A stretch of DNA of 45,523 nt, taken from the NCBI GenBank assembly GCA_018712265.1, contig DVHF01000038.1, forward strand, positions 1-45,523, written 5' to 3'. The notes under the pieces were generated by a model, which was not told the DNA's origin, ran no database searches, and saw only the letters and a list, made by a program, of their open reading frames with translations. Made by a program: the position numbers and the translations under genes. Each line of letters begins with the position of its first letter. Position 1 is the first letter of the stretch. Origin of the DNA: Candidatus Gallacutalibacter pullicola (GTDB lineage Bacteria > Bacillota > Clostridia > Oscillospirales > Acutalibacteraceae). Positions 20,106 to 30,530 of this stretch are shown here, one piece after another.

Positions 20106-20776
20106 CGGAGCTCGCGTTCAGCTTGGGGCATCCGCAGATAGACGGGGGCAAGCTGGGCGCAGGAGACGGGCTGGGCGCGGAGGGCCGCCGCTATGACGCC
20201 GGAAGCGCGCTGGTACAGCAGGTGCTCCGGCGGAAGCTTTGCGCCGAGCTGCGAAAACTCCGGAGAGCCGTGGCATAATTTGGCGCCGTCCCCCACAAGA
20301 TAAATCGGGGCTTCCCAGCCTGATGCTTCCTGCGCCAAATCCTTGATCGCGATCGCACGGTCCGGGGTAAGGCGGCGCAGGGATTCCCCGTCCGCCTCAA
20401 ACACCGCATTGTAAACCTGCTGGCACCGCGCGTCCATGACCGCGCAGATCGTCCCGCGCAGATGCGCCAGGTTCCACGCGATCGCCTCCAGCGTCGAAAC
20501 GCCTGCGCACGGCTTGTCCTCCGGCATCGCAAGCCCCTTGACGCACGCTACGCCAATCCGCACCCCCGTGAACGAGCCCGGTCCCGCCGATACCGCGAAC
20601 AGATCTATCTCATTCAGGGCCGTCTGTGTGCATTTCAGAAGGTTCTCCACCATCGGGAGAAGCGTCTGGCTGTGCGTCTGGCGCGTATTGCTGTAAAATT
20701 CACCCAGGAGCCTGCCGTCCTCCCATACCGCCGCCGACGCGGGAATCGCGGAAGAATCCACCGCTAAAATCTTCAT
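20060..20776 (-). CDS. tsaB: tRNA threonylcarbamoyladenosine biosynthesis protein TsaB
   Basis: 238 residues. It is the non-catalytic actin-like-fold partner of TsaD in making t6A at position 37 of ANN-decoding tRNAs. Signatures: MKILAVDSSA, the HSQTLLP helix and SAGPGSFTGVRIG. Its ATG overlaps the tsaE stop (ATGA). The last roughly 14 codons (GAPRPLDPGQGL and before) are encoded by repeat family A, so the natural C-terminus has probably been replaced or extended by repeat sequence. tsaD is not in the window. Confidence 0.93.
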   Translation of the reverse strand: MKILAVDSSAIPASAAVWEDGRLLGEFYSNTRQTHSQTLLPMVENLLKCTQTALNEIDLFAVSAGPGSFTGVRIGVACVKGLAMPEDKPCAGVSTLEAIAWNLAHLRGTICAVMDARCQQVYNAVFEADGESLRRLTPDRAIAIKDLAQEASGWEAPIYLVGDGAKLCHGSPEFSQLGAKLPPEHLLYQRASGVIAAALRAQPVSCAQLAPVYLRMPQAERELRRKGAPRPLDPGQGL

Positions 20777-21201
20777 AGGTCTATCCCCTCTATCTGAAAA
20801 ATCCGCTGGCTGTCCGATTCTCCGCGCTCAATTTCAATGCGGATCGCTTCCGGAGGAACCGCGCTTTCAATATTCTCGCTCCATTCAATCACCAGTACGG
20901 CGGAAGCGTCGCCAAGATAATCCAGGAAACCTGTGGAATACAGATCATCCCATCCGGATACCCGGAACATATCAAAATGGTAAACGGTCAGCCTGCCGCG
21001 GTATTCATGCACGAGCGCAAAGGTTGGGCTGGATACGCCGGACGGGATCCCCAGTCCTCTTGCAAGGCCGCGCGTGAACGCCGTTTTTCCCATCCCCATC
21101 CCGCCGTACATGGCGATCACTTCGCCCCCTGTCAGACGGGCGGCAAGACGTTCTCCAAGCTGTTCCGTTTCCTGCGCCGAATTTGTGGTAATGACCTGCA
21201 T
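20773..21201 (-). CDS. tsaE: tRNA threonylcarbamoyladenosine biosynthesis ATPase TsaE
   Basis: 142 residues. P-loop ATPase that drives turnover of the TsaBD complex. Walker A is GGMGMGKT at residues 33-40; SSPTFALVHEY and YHFDMFR follow, then IEWSENI. The start at 21201 has AAAGGA upstream and gives the family length; the longer frame to 21264 would overlap the fhs end. Translationally coupled to tsaB and 25 nt downstream of fhs, so probably one transcript. Confidence 0.95.
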   Translation of the reverse strand: MQVITTNSAQETEQLGERLAARLTGGEVIAMYGGMGMGKTAFTRGLARGLGIPSGVSSPTFALVHEYRGRLTVYHFDMFRVSGWDDLYSTGFLDYLGDASAVLVIEWSENIESAVPPEAIRIEIERGESDSQRIFQIEGIDL

Positions 21202-21226
21202 CCTGTTTCCTTTCCCTCCCTGTTTT

Positions 21227-22897
21227 TCAGAACAGACCGGAAATCTTTCCGGCTTCGTCCACATCGATCCTCTGTGCCGCCGGGGACTTCGGCAGGCCGG
21301 GCATCGTCATGATATCGCCCGCGTAGGCCACCACAAATCCAGCGCCGTTCGACAGGCGCAGATCCCGGATCGTCACTGTGAATCCGGACGGACGGCCCAG
21401 CAGAGCCGCGTTGTCCGACAGCGAATACTGTGTCTTGGCAATGCACACCGGCAGCTTGTCGCCGCCCAGCTTCCTGATTCCGGCAAGAGCCTTTTTCGCG
21501 GCGGCCGTATATGTCACGCCGTCCGCGCCGTAAATATTTTTCGCGATCGCTTCGATCTTTTCCTCTACCGTGAGATCCAGCGGATACAGCGGATGGTAGT
21601 GCGATTCGTTCCGATCGATCGTCTCCACCACCGTGCGGGCCAGATCCTCGCCGCCCTCGCCGCCTTTCGCGAACACCTCGGACAGGGCATACGGAACTCC
21701 CAGATCCTCACAGCACTTGTCGATCACCGCAAGCTCGGCCTGCGTATCCGTGTGGAAGCGGTTGATCGCCACCACGACCGGCACGCCGTATTTGCGCATA
21801 TTTTCCACGTGCGCACGGAGGTTGACAATCCCTTTCTCCAGAGCGGCCACGTTCTCCGCCGCCAGATCCTGCTTCGCCACGCCGCCGTTGTACTTGAGCG
21901 CGCGTACCGTGGCGACCACCACAATGCACGACGGCGCAAGCCCCGCACAGCGGCACTTGATATCCAAAAATTTCTCCGCGCCCAGATCCGAGCCGAAGCC
22001 CGCCTCTGTAATGCAGTAATCCGCAAGCTTGAGCGCCAGCCGCGTCGCGCGCACGGAGTTGCAGCCGTGGGCAATGTTCGCAAACGGCCCGCCGTGCATC
22101 ACCGCAGGCGTGCCCTCCAGCGTCTGGACGAGGTTCGGCTGGATCGCGTCCCGCATCAGCGCAGCCATCGCGCCGTCCGCCTGCAAATCGCGCGCATAGA
22201 CGGGCTCCCCGCCATAGGTGTACGCGACCAGGATATCCCCCAGCCGCCGCTTGAGATCCGCCATATCCGACGCCATGCACAGGATCGCCATCACCTCGGA
22301 GGCCACCGTGATGATGAAGCCGTCCTCGCGCGGCACGCCGTTGATCCTGCCGCCCAGACCGATCACAATATTCCGCAGCGCACGGTCATTCATGTCGAGA
22401 CAGCGCCGGATCAATATCTGGCGCGGATCGATGCCCAGCTCGTTGCCCTGCTGCATATGATTGTCGAGCATCGCGCAGAGAAGATTATTCGCGCTGGTGA
22501 TGGCGTACATATCGCCCGTAAAATGCAGGTTGATGTCCTCCATCGGCAGAACCTGCGCATAGCCGCCGCCCGCGGCCCCGCCTTTCACCCCGAATACCGG
22601 GCCGAGGGACGGCTCCCGCAGCGCGATGATCGCATTTTTCCCGATCCGCTTCATCGCCTGTCCCAGACCGACAGTCGTTGTCGTCTTGCCCTCGCCTGCC
22701 GGGGTGGGATTGATTGCCGTCACCAGGATCAGCTTTCCGTCCGTACGATTCTGCATCCGCTGGTACAGCTTCTCATTCAGCTTCGCCTTGTACCTGCCGT
22801 AAAATTCGATTTCATCCTCCTGAATACCAAGACCATCCGCAATTTTTGCGATTGGCACCAGCTCTGCCTGCTGTGCAATCTCAATATCCGTCAGCAT
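21227..22897 (-). CDS. fhs: formate-tetrahydrofolate ligase
   Basis: 556 residues, full length. ATP-dependent formation of 10-formyl-THF from formate, used in one-carbon metabolism, purine synthesis and the methyl branch of the Wood-Ljungdahl pathway. The P-loop is [11 protein letters not shown] at residues 64-74; other signatures are [15 protein letters not shown] and [13 protein letters not shown]. The start [16 protein letters not shown] has GAGGAG upstream, preferred over the open extension to 22966. First gene of a probable fhs-tsaE-tsaB unit. Confidence 0.97.
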   Translation of the reverse strand: MLTDIEIAQQAELVPIAKIADGLGIQEDEIEFYGRYKAKLNEKLYQRMQNRTDGKLILVTAINPTPAGEGKTTTTVGLGQAMKRIGKNAIIALREPSLGPVFGVKGGAAGGGYAQVLPMEDINLHFTGDMYAITSANNLLCAMLDNHMQQGNELGIDPRQILIRRCLDMNDRALRNIVIGLGGRINGVPREDGFIITVASEVMAILCMASDMADLKRRLGDILVAYTYGGEPVYARDLQADGAMAALMRDAIQPNLVQTLEGTPAVMHGGPFANIAHGCNSVRATRLALKLADYCITEAGFGSDLGAEKFLDIKCRCAGLAPSCIVVVATVRALKYNGGVAKQDLAAENVAALEKGIVNLRAHVENMRKYGVPVVVAINRFHTDTQAELAVIDKCCEDLGVPYALSEVFAKGGEGGEDLARTVVETIDRNESHYHPLYPLDLTVEEKIEAIAKNIYGADGVTYTAAAKKALAGIRKLGGDKLPVCIAKTQYSLSDNAALLGRPSGFTVTIRDLRLSNGAGFVVAYAGDIMTMPGLPKSPAAQRIDVDEAGKISGLF

Positions 22898-22921
22898 ACA
22901 CCACACTCCTCTTGTCTTTTC

Positions 22922-22966
22922 TCTGTCCCGGATACGTCGGGTACAGAGCCTGGGTTCCTGACCCAT
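22922..22966 (-). promoter_or_regulatory. two leader hairpins upstream of fhs
   Basis: On the minus strand TGGGT/ACCCA (22952-22966) and a CTCTGT..CCCG/CGGG..ACAGAG stem (22922-22949) lie between a TATAAT-like -10 (22985-22990) and the fhs ribosome binding site. I do not recognise a riboswitch. Confidence 0.4.
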
Positions 22967-23021
22967 TTTTTCTTTCTTTTCAAAATTATATCACAGAATT
23001 CTTACAGATAAAAGTATTTAC

Positions 23022-23051
23022 TTGAACTTTGTGCCCTTTCCCTGCTATAAT
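23022..23051 (+). promoter_or_regulatory. promoter of the SEDS-family gene
   Basis: TTGAAC (23022-23027), 18-nt spacer, TATAAT (23046-23051), about 54 nt before the start codon at 23105. Confidence 0.65.
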
Positions 23052-23104
23052 ATACAAAAACCCCGGATATGCGGGGAAACTATTTCCAGCAAAGGAGTGA
23101 CGCA

Positions 23105-24253
23105 ATGTCAAGAGCTTTGAAATCTTTCGCAGACTATTTCCGGCGTCTGGACAAGGTCCTCTGGATCCTCCTGATCGCCATTTCCACATACGGGCTTCTT
23201 CTTGTGGCGAGCGCAACGCGTGAATCTACGGAAAACTACTTTTTCACACAGCTTCTGGCCACCCTGCTCGGCTATGCCGGTGCAATCGTACTCACCCTGA
23301 TCGACTATCGGGCAATCGCCAATTACTGGTATTTGGTGGCCGGGTTCAGCATCTTTCTGATTATCTACACGCTGCTGTTCGGCACAGCCGCCACGGGTGA
23401 CGCCGGAGTAAACGCCCGGGCGTGGATTATCCTGCCGGGCGGGGTCAGTTTCCAGCCGTCCGAGCTGGTAAAGATCGGCTTTATGGTGACTTTCTCCAAG
23501 CATCTTTCCGCTGTGAAATCGCGCGGACTGATTACCCATCCGCTCCATGTGGTGCTGCTCGGCTGTCATGCGCTGATCCCGGTGGCGCTTGTGCATTTCC
23601 AGGGCGACGACGGCGCGGCTGTGATTTTCTTCTGTATGTTCCTCGCAATGTCGTTTGCTGCCGGCGTGCAGCTGCGGTACTTCATCGGCCTGATCGGGGC
23701 CGGGCTGATCGCCGCGCCGCTCGCGTGGCAGTTCGTGCTTGAGGATTACCAGAAGCGGCGCATTATCAATATGATGAACCCCGAGGCCGATCCTCTTGGA
23801 GACGGACTTCAGCAGCTTCAGGGCAAAATTTCCATCGGATCCGGCAGACTTTGGGGACAGGGGCTGTTTCAGGGGCCGCGTGTGGAAAATAACCGCGTCC
23901 CGCTTCAGCACAGCGATTTCATCTTCTCTGTGGCGGGTGAGGAGCTCGGGTTCATCGGGTGTATGCTGATCATTATCCTGCTGTTCCTGCTCCTGCTTCG
24001 CCTGTTGTATATCGCGCGCCGTTCTGCCGACGATATCGGAACGTATCTGTGCTTTGGCTTCTTTGCACTGATCGCGTCGCAGGCGATTTTCAACATTGGA
24101 ATGTGTCTGAGCCTCCTCCCGGTTATCGGCGTGACACTGCCGTTTTTCAGCGCCGGGGGATCTTCTGCGGCTTGTCTGTATTTGGGATTCGGTTTGGTGG
24201 AAAACGTCTACATGCACCGCTTTGAGGGTGACAAGGTGCACGTACAGTTGTAG
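23105..24253 (+). CDS. FtsW/RodA/SpoVE (SEDS) family peptidoglycan polymerase, RodA-like
   Basis: 382 residues with about ten membrane helices. SEDS proteins polymerise glycan strands from lipid II together with a class B penicillin-binding protein. Visible signatures are FQPSELVKIGFMVTF, GSGRLWGQGLFQG, VPLQHSDFIFSVAGEELGFIG (its aspartate is the family's essential residue) and the signature end LPVIGVTLPFFSAGGSSA. Length and loops favour RodA (elongation) over FtsW, but SpoVE cannot be excluded. AAAGGAG supports the start. The MBL gene follows after 23 nt. Confidence 0.9.
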   Translation: MSRALKSFADYFRRLDKVLWILLIAISTYGLLLVASATRESTENYFFTQLLATLLGYAGAIVLTLIDYRAIANYWYLVAGFSIFLIIYTLLFGTAATGDAGVNARAWIILPGGVSFQPSELVKIGFMVTFSKHLSAVKSRGLITHPLHVVLLGCHALIPVALVHFQGDDGAAVIFFCMFLAMSFAAGVQLRYFIGLIGAGLIAAPLAWQFVLEDYQKRRIINMMNPEADPLGDGLQQLQGKISIGSGRLWGQGLFQGPRVENNRVPLQHSDFIFSVAGEELGFIGCMLIIILLFLLLLRLLYIARRSADDIGTYLCFGFFALIASQAIFNIGMCLSLLPVIGVTLPFFSAGGSSAACLYLGFGLVENVYMHRFEGDKVHVQL

Positions 24254-24276
24254 AGCAAATATTGGGGTATGAGGAT

Positions 24277-25038
24277 ATGGATAATTGGTTTACCATAGAC
24301 AAAGTGGATGCGGATACCTGGATTATCAGTGAATACCGCCACTGGGAAGAAACGCACTGCTATCTTCTCAACGGTCAGGAACGGAGCCTGCTCATCGATA
24401 CTGGGCTTGGTATCTGTGATATTTCCAAAATCATTTCCGGTCTGACGGATAAGCCTGTCACCGCCGTTGCCACGCATATCCATTGGGACCATATTGGCGG
24501 TCTGAAATATTATCCGGATTTTTACGCGCACGCGGCAGAGCTGGATTGGCTCCGCGGCGGCTTTCCGCAGCCCCTCGAAACCATCAAAACGTATGTGGTT
24601 GATCGCTGTGATCTGCCGGATGGCTATGACATAGATACCTATGAATTTTTTCAGGGAACACCATCGCGGATACTGCACGGCGGCGAACAAATCGATCTGG
24701 GCGGGAGGACTGTGCAGATCCTGCATACGCCCGGACACTCCCCCGGTCACCTGTGCTTCTGGGAAGCGAAAACCGGATCGCTTTTTACCGGGGATCTTGT
24801 CTATAAGGGATTGCTTACCGCCTGGTTTCCGTCTACTGATCCAAAGGCATATCTGCGTTCTCTGGAAACAATCGCAGTGCTGCCTGCAAAGCGGCTCTTT
24901 CCGGCGCACCATTCTTTAGATATCCACCCGGAAATTGTCCCGCGCATACGCGATGCTCTGCGGCAGTTGGAGCTGGACGGAAAGCTTCTCCACGGCAGCG
25001 GAACATTTGATTACGGCGACTGGTCTATTCAGCTTTAG
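24277..25038 (+). CDS. metallo-beta-lactamase-fold hydrolase
   Basis: 253 residues. The metal-binding signature THIHWDHIGG is at 66-75 (His67, His69, Asp71, His72); later ligands are in HTPGHSPGHLCF, the aspartate in LFTGDLVYKG, and FPAHHSL. It is a glyoxalase-II-like or lactonase-like MBL fold protein; the substrate is unknown. The ATG at 24277 is preferred over a TTG at 24262. It lies 23 nt after the SEDS gene and is probably co-transcribed, although no functional link is evident. Confidence 0.85.
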   Translation: MDNWFTIDKVDADTWIISEYRHWEETHCYLLNGQERSLLIDTGLGICDISKIISGLTDKPVTAVATHIHWDHIGGLKYYPDFYAHAAELDWLRGGFPQPLETIKTYVVDRCDLPDGYDIDTYEFFQGTPSRILHGGEQIDLGGRTVQILHTPGHSPGHLCFWEAKTGSLFTGDLVYKGLLTAWFPSTDPKAYLRSLETIAVLPAKRLFPAHHSLDIHPEIVPRIRDALRQLELDGKLLHGSGTFDYGDWSIQL

Positions 25039-25220
25039 AAGCACAAGTTATGTTCCAATAAATATTGACCGAAAAACGCAAACAACCCCTGCGGATTGAC
25101 GAGCGTTTTCGGGCGATATCGCGGAAAATTTTACCGCAAGATACCGTGTAGGCTTTTCCGTGTGAATTATGCGGGACCGCCTCAAGAGCAGGCACCTGTT
25201 ACAGATGAAATCGAAAAATA

Positions 25221-25262
25221 CGCAAAAGGGAGATCCCCATACACAGTGGGAATCTCCCTTTA
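25221..25262. terminator. terminator-like hairpin
   Basis: Long stem AAAGGGAGAT-CCCCA with TGGGA-ATCTCCCTTT and a short loop. The minus strand continues TTGCGTATTTTT. It lies between the MBL gene and the minus-strand radical SAM gene and may serve either. Confidence 0.55.
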
Positions 25263-25285
25263 TACATTCACTTTTTCTCTGGCCA

Positions 25286-25496
25286 GCCACACCTGCGGTG
25301 GGCAGAACGCGAATGCGTCGTTGCCTCCGCCCGGCTGGGGCGTGTGATTGGGCTGTAACGCCCGCGTTGCAGCCTTTCCAAAGACGTGAACATCCCTGAC
25401 CAGCCTTGCCACCGCGACAGAGTATCAGAGGTTACCATAGTTCCCGCGGAGGTCACGACGCGCGACGCGTTTTACGTCAAGGCTTAGCCTTGCCAA
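25286..25496 (+). repeat. dispersed repeat family B, long-type copy
   Basis: Body starts CTGCGGTGGGCAGAACGCG, includes CCACCGCGACAGAGTA and ends with GCGTTTTACGTCAAGGCTTA. The palindrome AAGGCT-T-AGCCTT at its end supplies the stop codon of the radical SAM gene. Confidence 0.85.
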
Positions 25497-26098
25497 GATT
25501 CTGAATATGCACGAACACGCAGATGTGCTCCTGCCTTTTCGCACAGTGCCCGGCAGTCCGCAATTTCCTGTTCCGGCAGTCCTGTGTCCACGATAGTCAT
25601 GCACACGTCCGGCACATAATGCCCGACCTCCTCCGCGAATTTCACGATCGCCGGAAGAGCCTGCAACCCATATTCAGAATGGCAGATTTCGTCGTATTTC
25701 TCCGGCGTCGATGCGTTCAGGCTGATCGACACCGTATCGAACAGTCCCTTGTATTCCGGCGCGGTATCGCGGCCATTGATGAGATCGGAAAGACCGTTCG
25801 TATTCACGCGGATTTTTATCCCGCTTACTGCGCGCACCTGCCGGCAGATCCACAGCATATCGTCCAGCCGGCACGCCGGTTCCCCGTAGCCGCAGAACAC
25901 CAGCTCCCGGTATTTTGACAGATCCCGCTTTTCAATGTCCTCCCAGATTTCCTCTTTCGACGGCTCGCGTTCCAGCCAGAGACTGCCGGAATCCCCGACC
26001 TTGTCGCCGTGCGTGCGCAGACAGAAATCGCAGGCGTTCGGACACCTGTTCGTCAGATTGACATACAGCGCGTCATGATATTGGTAAGTAATAGTCAT
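25484..26098 (-). CDS. TatD-associated radical SAM protein
   Basis: 204 residues, short for a radical SAM enzyme. The iron-sulfur cysteines are Cys19, Cys23 and Cys26 in RCPNACDFCLR, followed by FCGYGEPACRLDD and RVNTNGLSDLI. The group is described as a TatD-family-linked radical SAM protein (TIGR04038 type) of unknown reaction. Its ATG overlaps the tatD stop (ATGA), confirming the pairing. A longer frame to 26224 lies inside tatD. The final codons and stop (SWQG then TAA) come from the family B palindrome, so the true C-terminus may have been trimmed or replaced. Confidence 0.88.
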   Translation of the reverse strand: MTITYQYHDALYVNLTNRCPNACDFCLRTHGDKVGDSGSLWLEREPSKEEIWEDIEKRDLSKYRELVFCGYGEPACRLDDMLWICRQVRAVSGIKIRVNTNGLSDLINGRDTAPEYKGLFDTVSISLNASTPEKYDEICHSEYGLQALPAIVKFAEEVGHYVPDVCMTIVDTGLPEQEIADCRALCEKAGAHLRVRAYSESWQG

Positions 26099-26871
26099 AC
26101 CTTTCCCTCCAAACTGAAAAAATGTTCCGCATTGGCCTTTGTCCTTGTGAGGACTTCCTCTGTGGACATTCCCCGGATTTCTGCAATCTTCGCGGCGGAA
26201 TATGCGATCATGGTGGAATCGCACCGTTTTCCCCGGAATGGCACTGGAGCCATATACGGTGCGTCCGTCTCCAGCAGCAGCCGATCGATCGGCACCTCCC
26301 GCGCAACCTCCACCGGGACGCGCGCGTTCTTGAAGGTCACAACGCCGCCCAATCCGATATACATTCCCAGCGAGACAACCTCGCGCATCATTTCAACGCT
26401 GCCGGAAAAGCAATGCACTACCCCGCGCGGCTGATGCTTTCGCAGAAGCGTCATCGTATCGCCGTGGGCGTCCCTGTCATGCACAATAACGGGGAGGTTT
26501 TGCTGTTTTGCCAGCAGGATTTGCTGTTCAAATACATCGCGCTGCACCTCGCGCGGAGCCATATCCTCATAGTGGTAATCGAGACCGATCTCCCCGATCG
26601 CCACCACTTTCGGTGCGCGGGACATCTCCCGCACCTGTTCCAGCCAGTCCTCCGGCAGATCGCCGCATTCTTCCGGATGGACGCCTACCCCCGCGAAAAT
26701 CCACGGATATTGCTCCGCAAGCTCCAGAGAAGCCCGGCACCCCGCAAGGGTGGCGCCTACATTGACTACATGGCACACCCCGTGCTCAGGCAGCCCTTTC
26801 AGCACCTGTTCGCGATCGCTGTCAAAGCCTTCGCTGTCGTAATGGGCGTGCGTATCAAATATCAGATTCAT
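26095..26871 (-). CDS. tatD: TatD-family metal-dependent deoxyribonuclease
   Basis: 258 residues. TIM-barrel amidohydrolase-type nuclease. Metal ligands: FDTHAHYDSE at 5-14, GEIGLDYHY, PVIVHDRDAH, VVHCFSGS and LLLETDAPYMAPVP. TatD enzymes are metal-dependent 3'-5' exonucleases implicated in DNA repair and turnover. Upstream partner of the radical SAM gene. A hairpin lies just upstream of its start. Confidence 0.95.
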   Translation of the reverse strand: MNLIFDTHAHYDSEGFDSDREQVLKGLPEHGVCHVVNVGATLAGCRASLELAEQYPWIFAGVGVHPEECGDLPEDWLEQVREMSRAPKVVAIGEIGLDYHYEDMAPREVQRDVFEQQILLAKQQNLPVIVHDRDAHGDTMTLLRKHQPRGVVHCFSGSVEMMREVVSLGMYIGLGGVVTFKNARVPVEVAREVPIDRLLLETDAPYMAPVPFRGKRCDSTMIAYSAAKIAEIRGMSTEEVLTRTKANAEHFFSLEGKV

Positions 26872-26885
26872 AAAAAGCCACAGGG

Positions 26886-27203
26886 AGGATACCGCGTCCT
26901 GCGCAGTATCCCCCTTCTCCTTTTGGTTTCGATTTTTTACTTTTTACTATTTTTTACTTTTCTGAGGGACGCCCGGCGCGCGTTTATGGCAGGGGTTGGC
27001 CCTGCAAAAGCCGCGGGCGTACTGCCTCTGGGGATCGCAAAGGCGTTCAGGCGTTTCTCCCACTGGGAGGAACGCCCTCTCTGTTTGCTCATCTCTCTGG
27101 GGGAACGCTTCGCGTTCCTTTTTCCCTCTGGGGGGCTCCTCGCCCCCCAGACCCCCTTCGCAAGCTTTTGAAAAAGCTTGAGCAAAACTTTTATGTTTTG
27201 CTC
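26886..27203 (-). repeat. hairpin-rich intergenic segment between metG and tatD
   Basis: The 343-nt gap has no gene. Read from metG it has, in order, GAGCAAAAC/GTTTTGCTC (27180-27203), AAGCTTTT/AAAAGCTT (27162-27179), GGGGGGC/GCCCCCC (27130-27148), a GGAACGC/GCGTTCC hairpin near 27103-27118, further GC-rich hairpins, then a GGATAC/GTATCC stem (26886-26911) before tatD. The first two can act as metG 3' end structures. The composition resembles the other dispersed elements, but this arrangement occurs once here. Confidence 0.6.
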
Positions 27204-27214
27204 ACCTTTGGCAC

Positions 27215-29158
<1,944 letters not shown>

Positions 29159-29172
29159 TCAACTCCTTAAAA

Positions 29173-29190
29173 CCTGCGGTTCCCCGCAGG
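29173..29190 (-). terminator. hairpin between the phosphoesterase and metG genes
   Basis: CCTGCGG/CCGCAGG with a tetraloop, then TTTTAAGGAG on the minus strand, so the T tract merges with the metG ribosome binding site. A metG leader hairpin; on the plus strand it is followed by a T run after 6 nt. Confidence 0.4.
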
Positions 29191-29199
29191 CCGCGTTTT

Positions 29200-29946
29200 T
29201 TAATGTAACGGGATGACCTGCTCATATAACAGGACATATTTTTCCCGGATAATACGGTTGCTATGATAGTGCCCGAAAAACCAGTAAGAAAACCGGCAGT
29301 TTTCTTTGAGTTCTTCAAAATATTGGAGCAAGTGATCGGAAGCATACGCGCCGTCTGAAATTTCCTCCTGGATACTGACGGGACAGCAGTGCGAAAAAAT
29401 CCAGTCCACCTGTCTGCCGCAGCCATTGAGGTTCCGCTCAGCCTCCGCGTATTCCTCCGCGCCGGGAAGCTCCTGTTCCCACCACGACTTATGGTTGATC
29501 CGGTACGGCGTGCGGGCGCGATCCAGACGCTTTTTCTTTTTCTGAAAGTTCGGATCGTCCGGTTCCAGGATGCCGCCCGAAATATCGTGGGAGGAAGCGC
29601 CTCCCATAGTGAATACGCGGCGGCCGCCGAAGCTGAATACCTGTCCGCGCATCAGATGCAGAATGGACGGGCGCACACGCTGCACCTTTCCGCCGTTCCA
29701 CTGTTCCACAGGCAGGCGTGCAAGCATATCGTAATTTTCGTGATTTCCAGAGACAAACAGCGTTGTAAAGGGCTTACTTTCCAGCCAGTCCAGCCAATAG
29801 CGTTCTGTTTTGGAGCCGTCCCACACGCCGCCGAAGTCCCCGCATATGATCACGAAATCATCCTTGGTCATTTCCTTCTGTTCCGGAAAATTCCCAGTGG
29901 CAAAGCGGGTAAAATCTCCGTGCGTATCCCCGGTTACAAAAATCAT
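29200..29946 (-). CDS. calcineurin-like metallophosphoesterase
   Basis: 248 residues. Dimetal phosphoesterase motifs in order: MIFVTGDTHGDF (Asp7, His9), ICGDFGGVWD, VSGNHENYD, FSHCCPV and FGHYHSN. Substrate unknown; relatives act on nucleotides, phosphoproteins or RNA ends. Start chosen at 29946, where the family begins; the open extension to 30015 is repeat sequence. Its promoter is probably 0.4 kb upstream, so the transcript would carry the family B repeats as a leader. Confidence 0.9.
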   Translation of the reverse strand: MIFVTGDTHGDFTRFATGNFPEQKEMTKDDFVIICGDFGGVWDGSKTERYWLDWLESKPFTTLFVSGNHENYDMLARLPVEQWNGGKVQRVRPSILHLMRGQVFSFGGRRVFTMGGASSHDISGGILEPDDPNFQKKKKRLDRARTPYRINHKSWWEQELPGAEEYAEAERNLNGCGRQVDWIFSHCCPVSIQEEISDGAYASDHLLQYFEELKENCRFSYWFFGHYHSNRIIREKYVLLYEQVIPLH

Positions 29947-29963
29947 CTTCCATTCCCTCTTAC

Positions 29964-30350
29964 GCCTGCGCGCCTGCGGCGGGCAGATCGCGCACGCGGC
30001 AGGCTGAGCCTGCACCCAGATCGCGGACCTGCGGTCAGCAGATCGCGCACGCGTCGTACCTCCGCCCGGCTGGGTGATCGATTGGGCTTATATGCCCACG
30101 CTTATAGCTGTCTGCTGACCATCATAACCACATCCATGACAAGCCCGCCACCGCGACACAGTACCCACGGCAATGGTATTTCAGCGACCGGAGGGAGCGA
30201 TCCGCGGTTTACGTGCAGACTTAGTCTGCCTGCTGACATTATACCACGCCTGCGGCGGGCAGATCGCGCACGCGTCGTTACCTCCGCTCGGCTGGGTGAT
30301 CGATTGGGCTTAGACGCCCGCGTTGCGGCCTGCCTGCTGACATTATACCA
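29964..30350 (+). repeat. dispersed repeat family B, two adjacent copies
   Basis: One long-type copy runs to the end motif CAGACT-T-AGTCTG (about 30215-30227); a second, truncated body follows from 30246. Both contain CTGCTGACATTATACCA near their ends (30229 and 30333). A third palindrome CAGGCT-G-AGCCTG occurs at 30000-30012. They occupy most of the 584-nt gap 29947-30530, which has no gene. Confidence 0.85.
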
Positions 30351-30370
30351 TCTTATCAGAAATTTTCAAA
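30342..30370 (-). promoter_or_regulatory. promoter candidate for the phosphoesterase gene at a repeat edge
   Basis: TTTGAA (30365-30370), 17-nt spacer, TATAAT (30342-30347) on the minus strand. The -10 box lies within the family B sequence TGGTATAATGTCAGCAG. Confidence 0.5.
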
Positions 30371-30399
30371 GGGGTATTCCTGAATTTACAGTATATTTC

Positions 30400-30428
30400 T
30401 TGTTTCCGGTTCTAAAATGTGATATGAT
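30400..30428 (+). promoter_or_regulatory. promoter of the lipoprotein gene
   Basis: TTGTTT (30400-30405), 17-nt spacer, TATGAT (30423-30428), about 100 nt before the start codon. Confidence 0.6.
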
Positions 30429-30530
30429 TAGGTTCGCAAAAGAACAAACGCGGACAATACAGCTATCGTCCGGCGTTTCTGCGTTCCGTATACACAAACG
30501 GATATCGGAAAATCAAGGAGATGATTCCCT

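Noticed and set aside
21074-23011. 645-codon plus-strand open frame
   Set aside because: Antisense to fhs and tsaE; histidine/arginine-rich, no recognisable motif.
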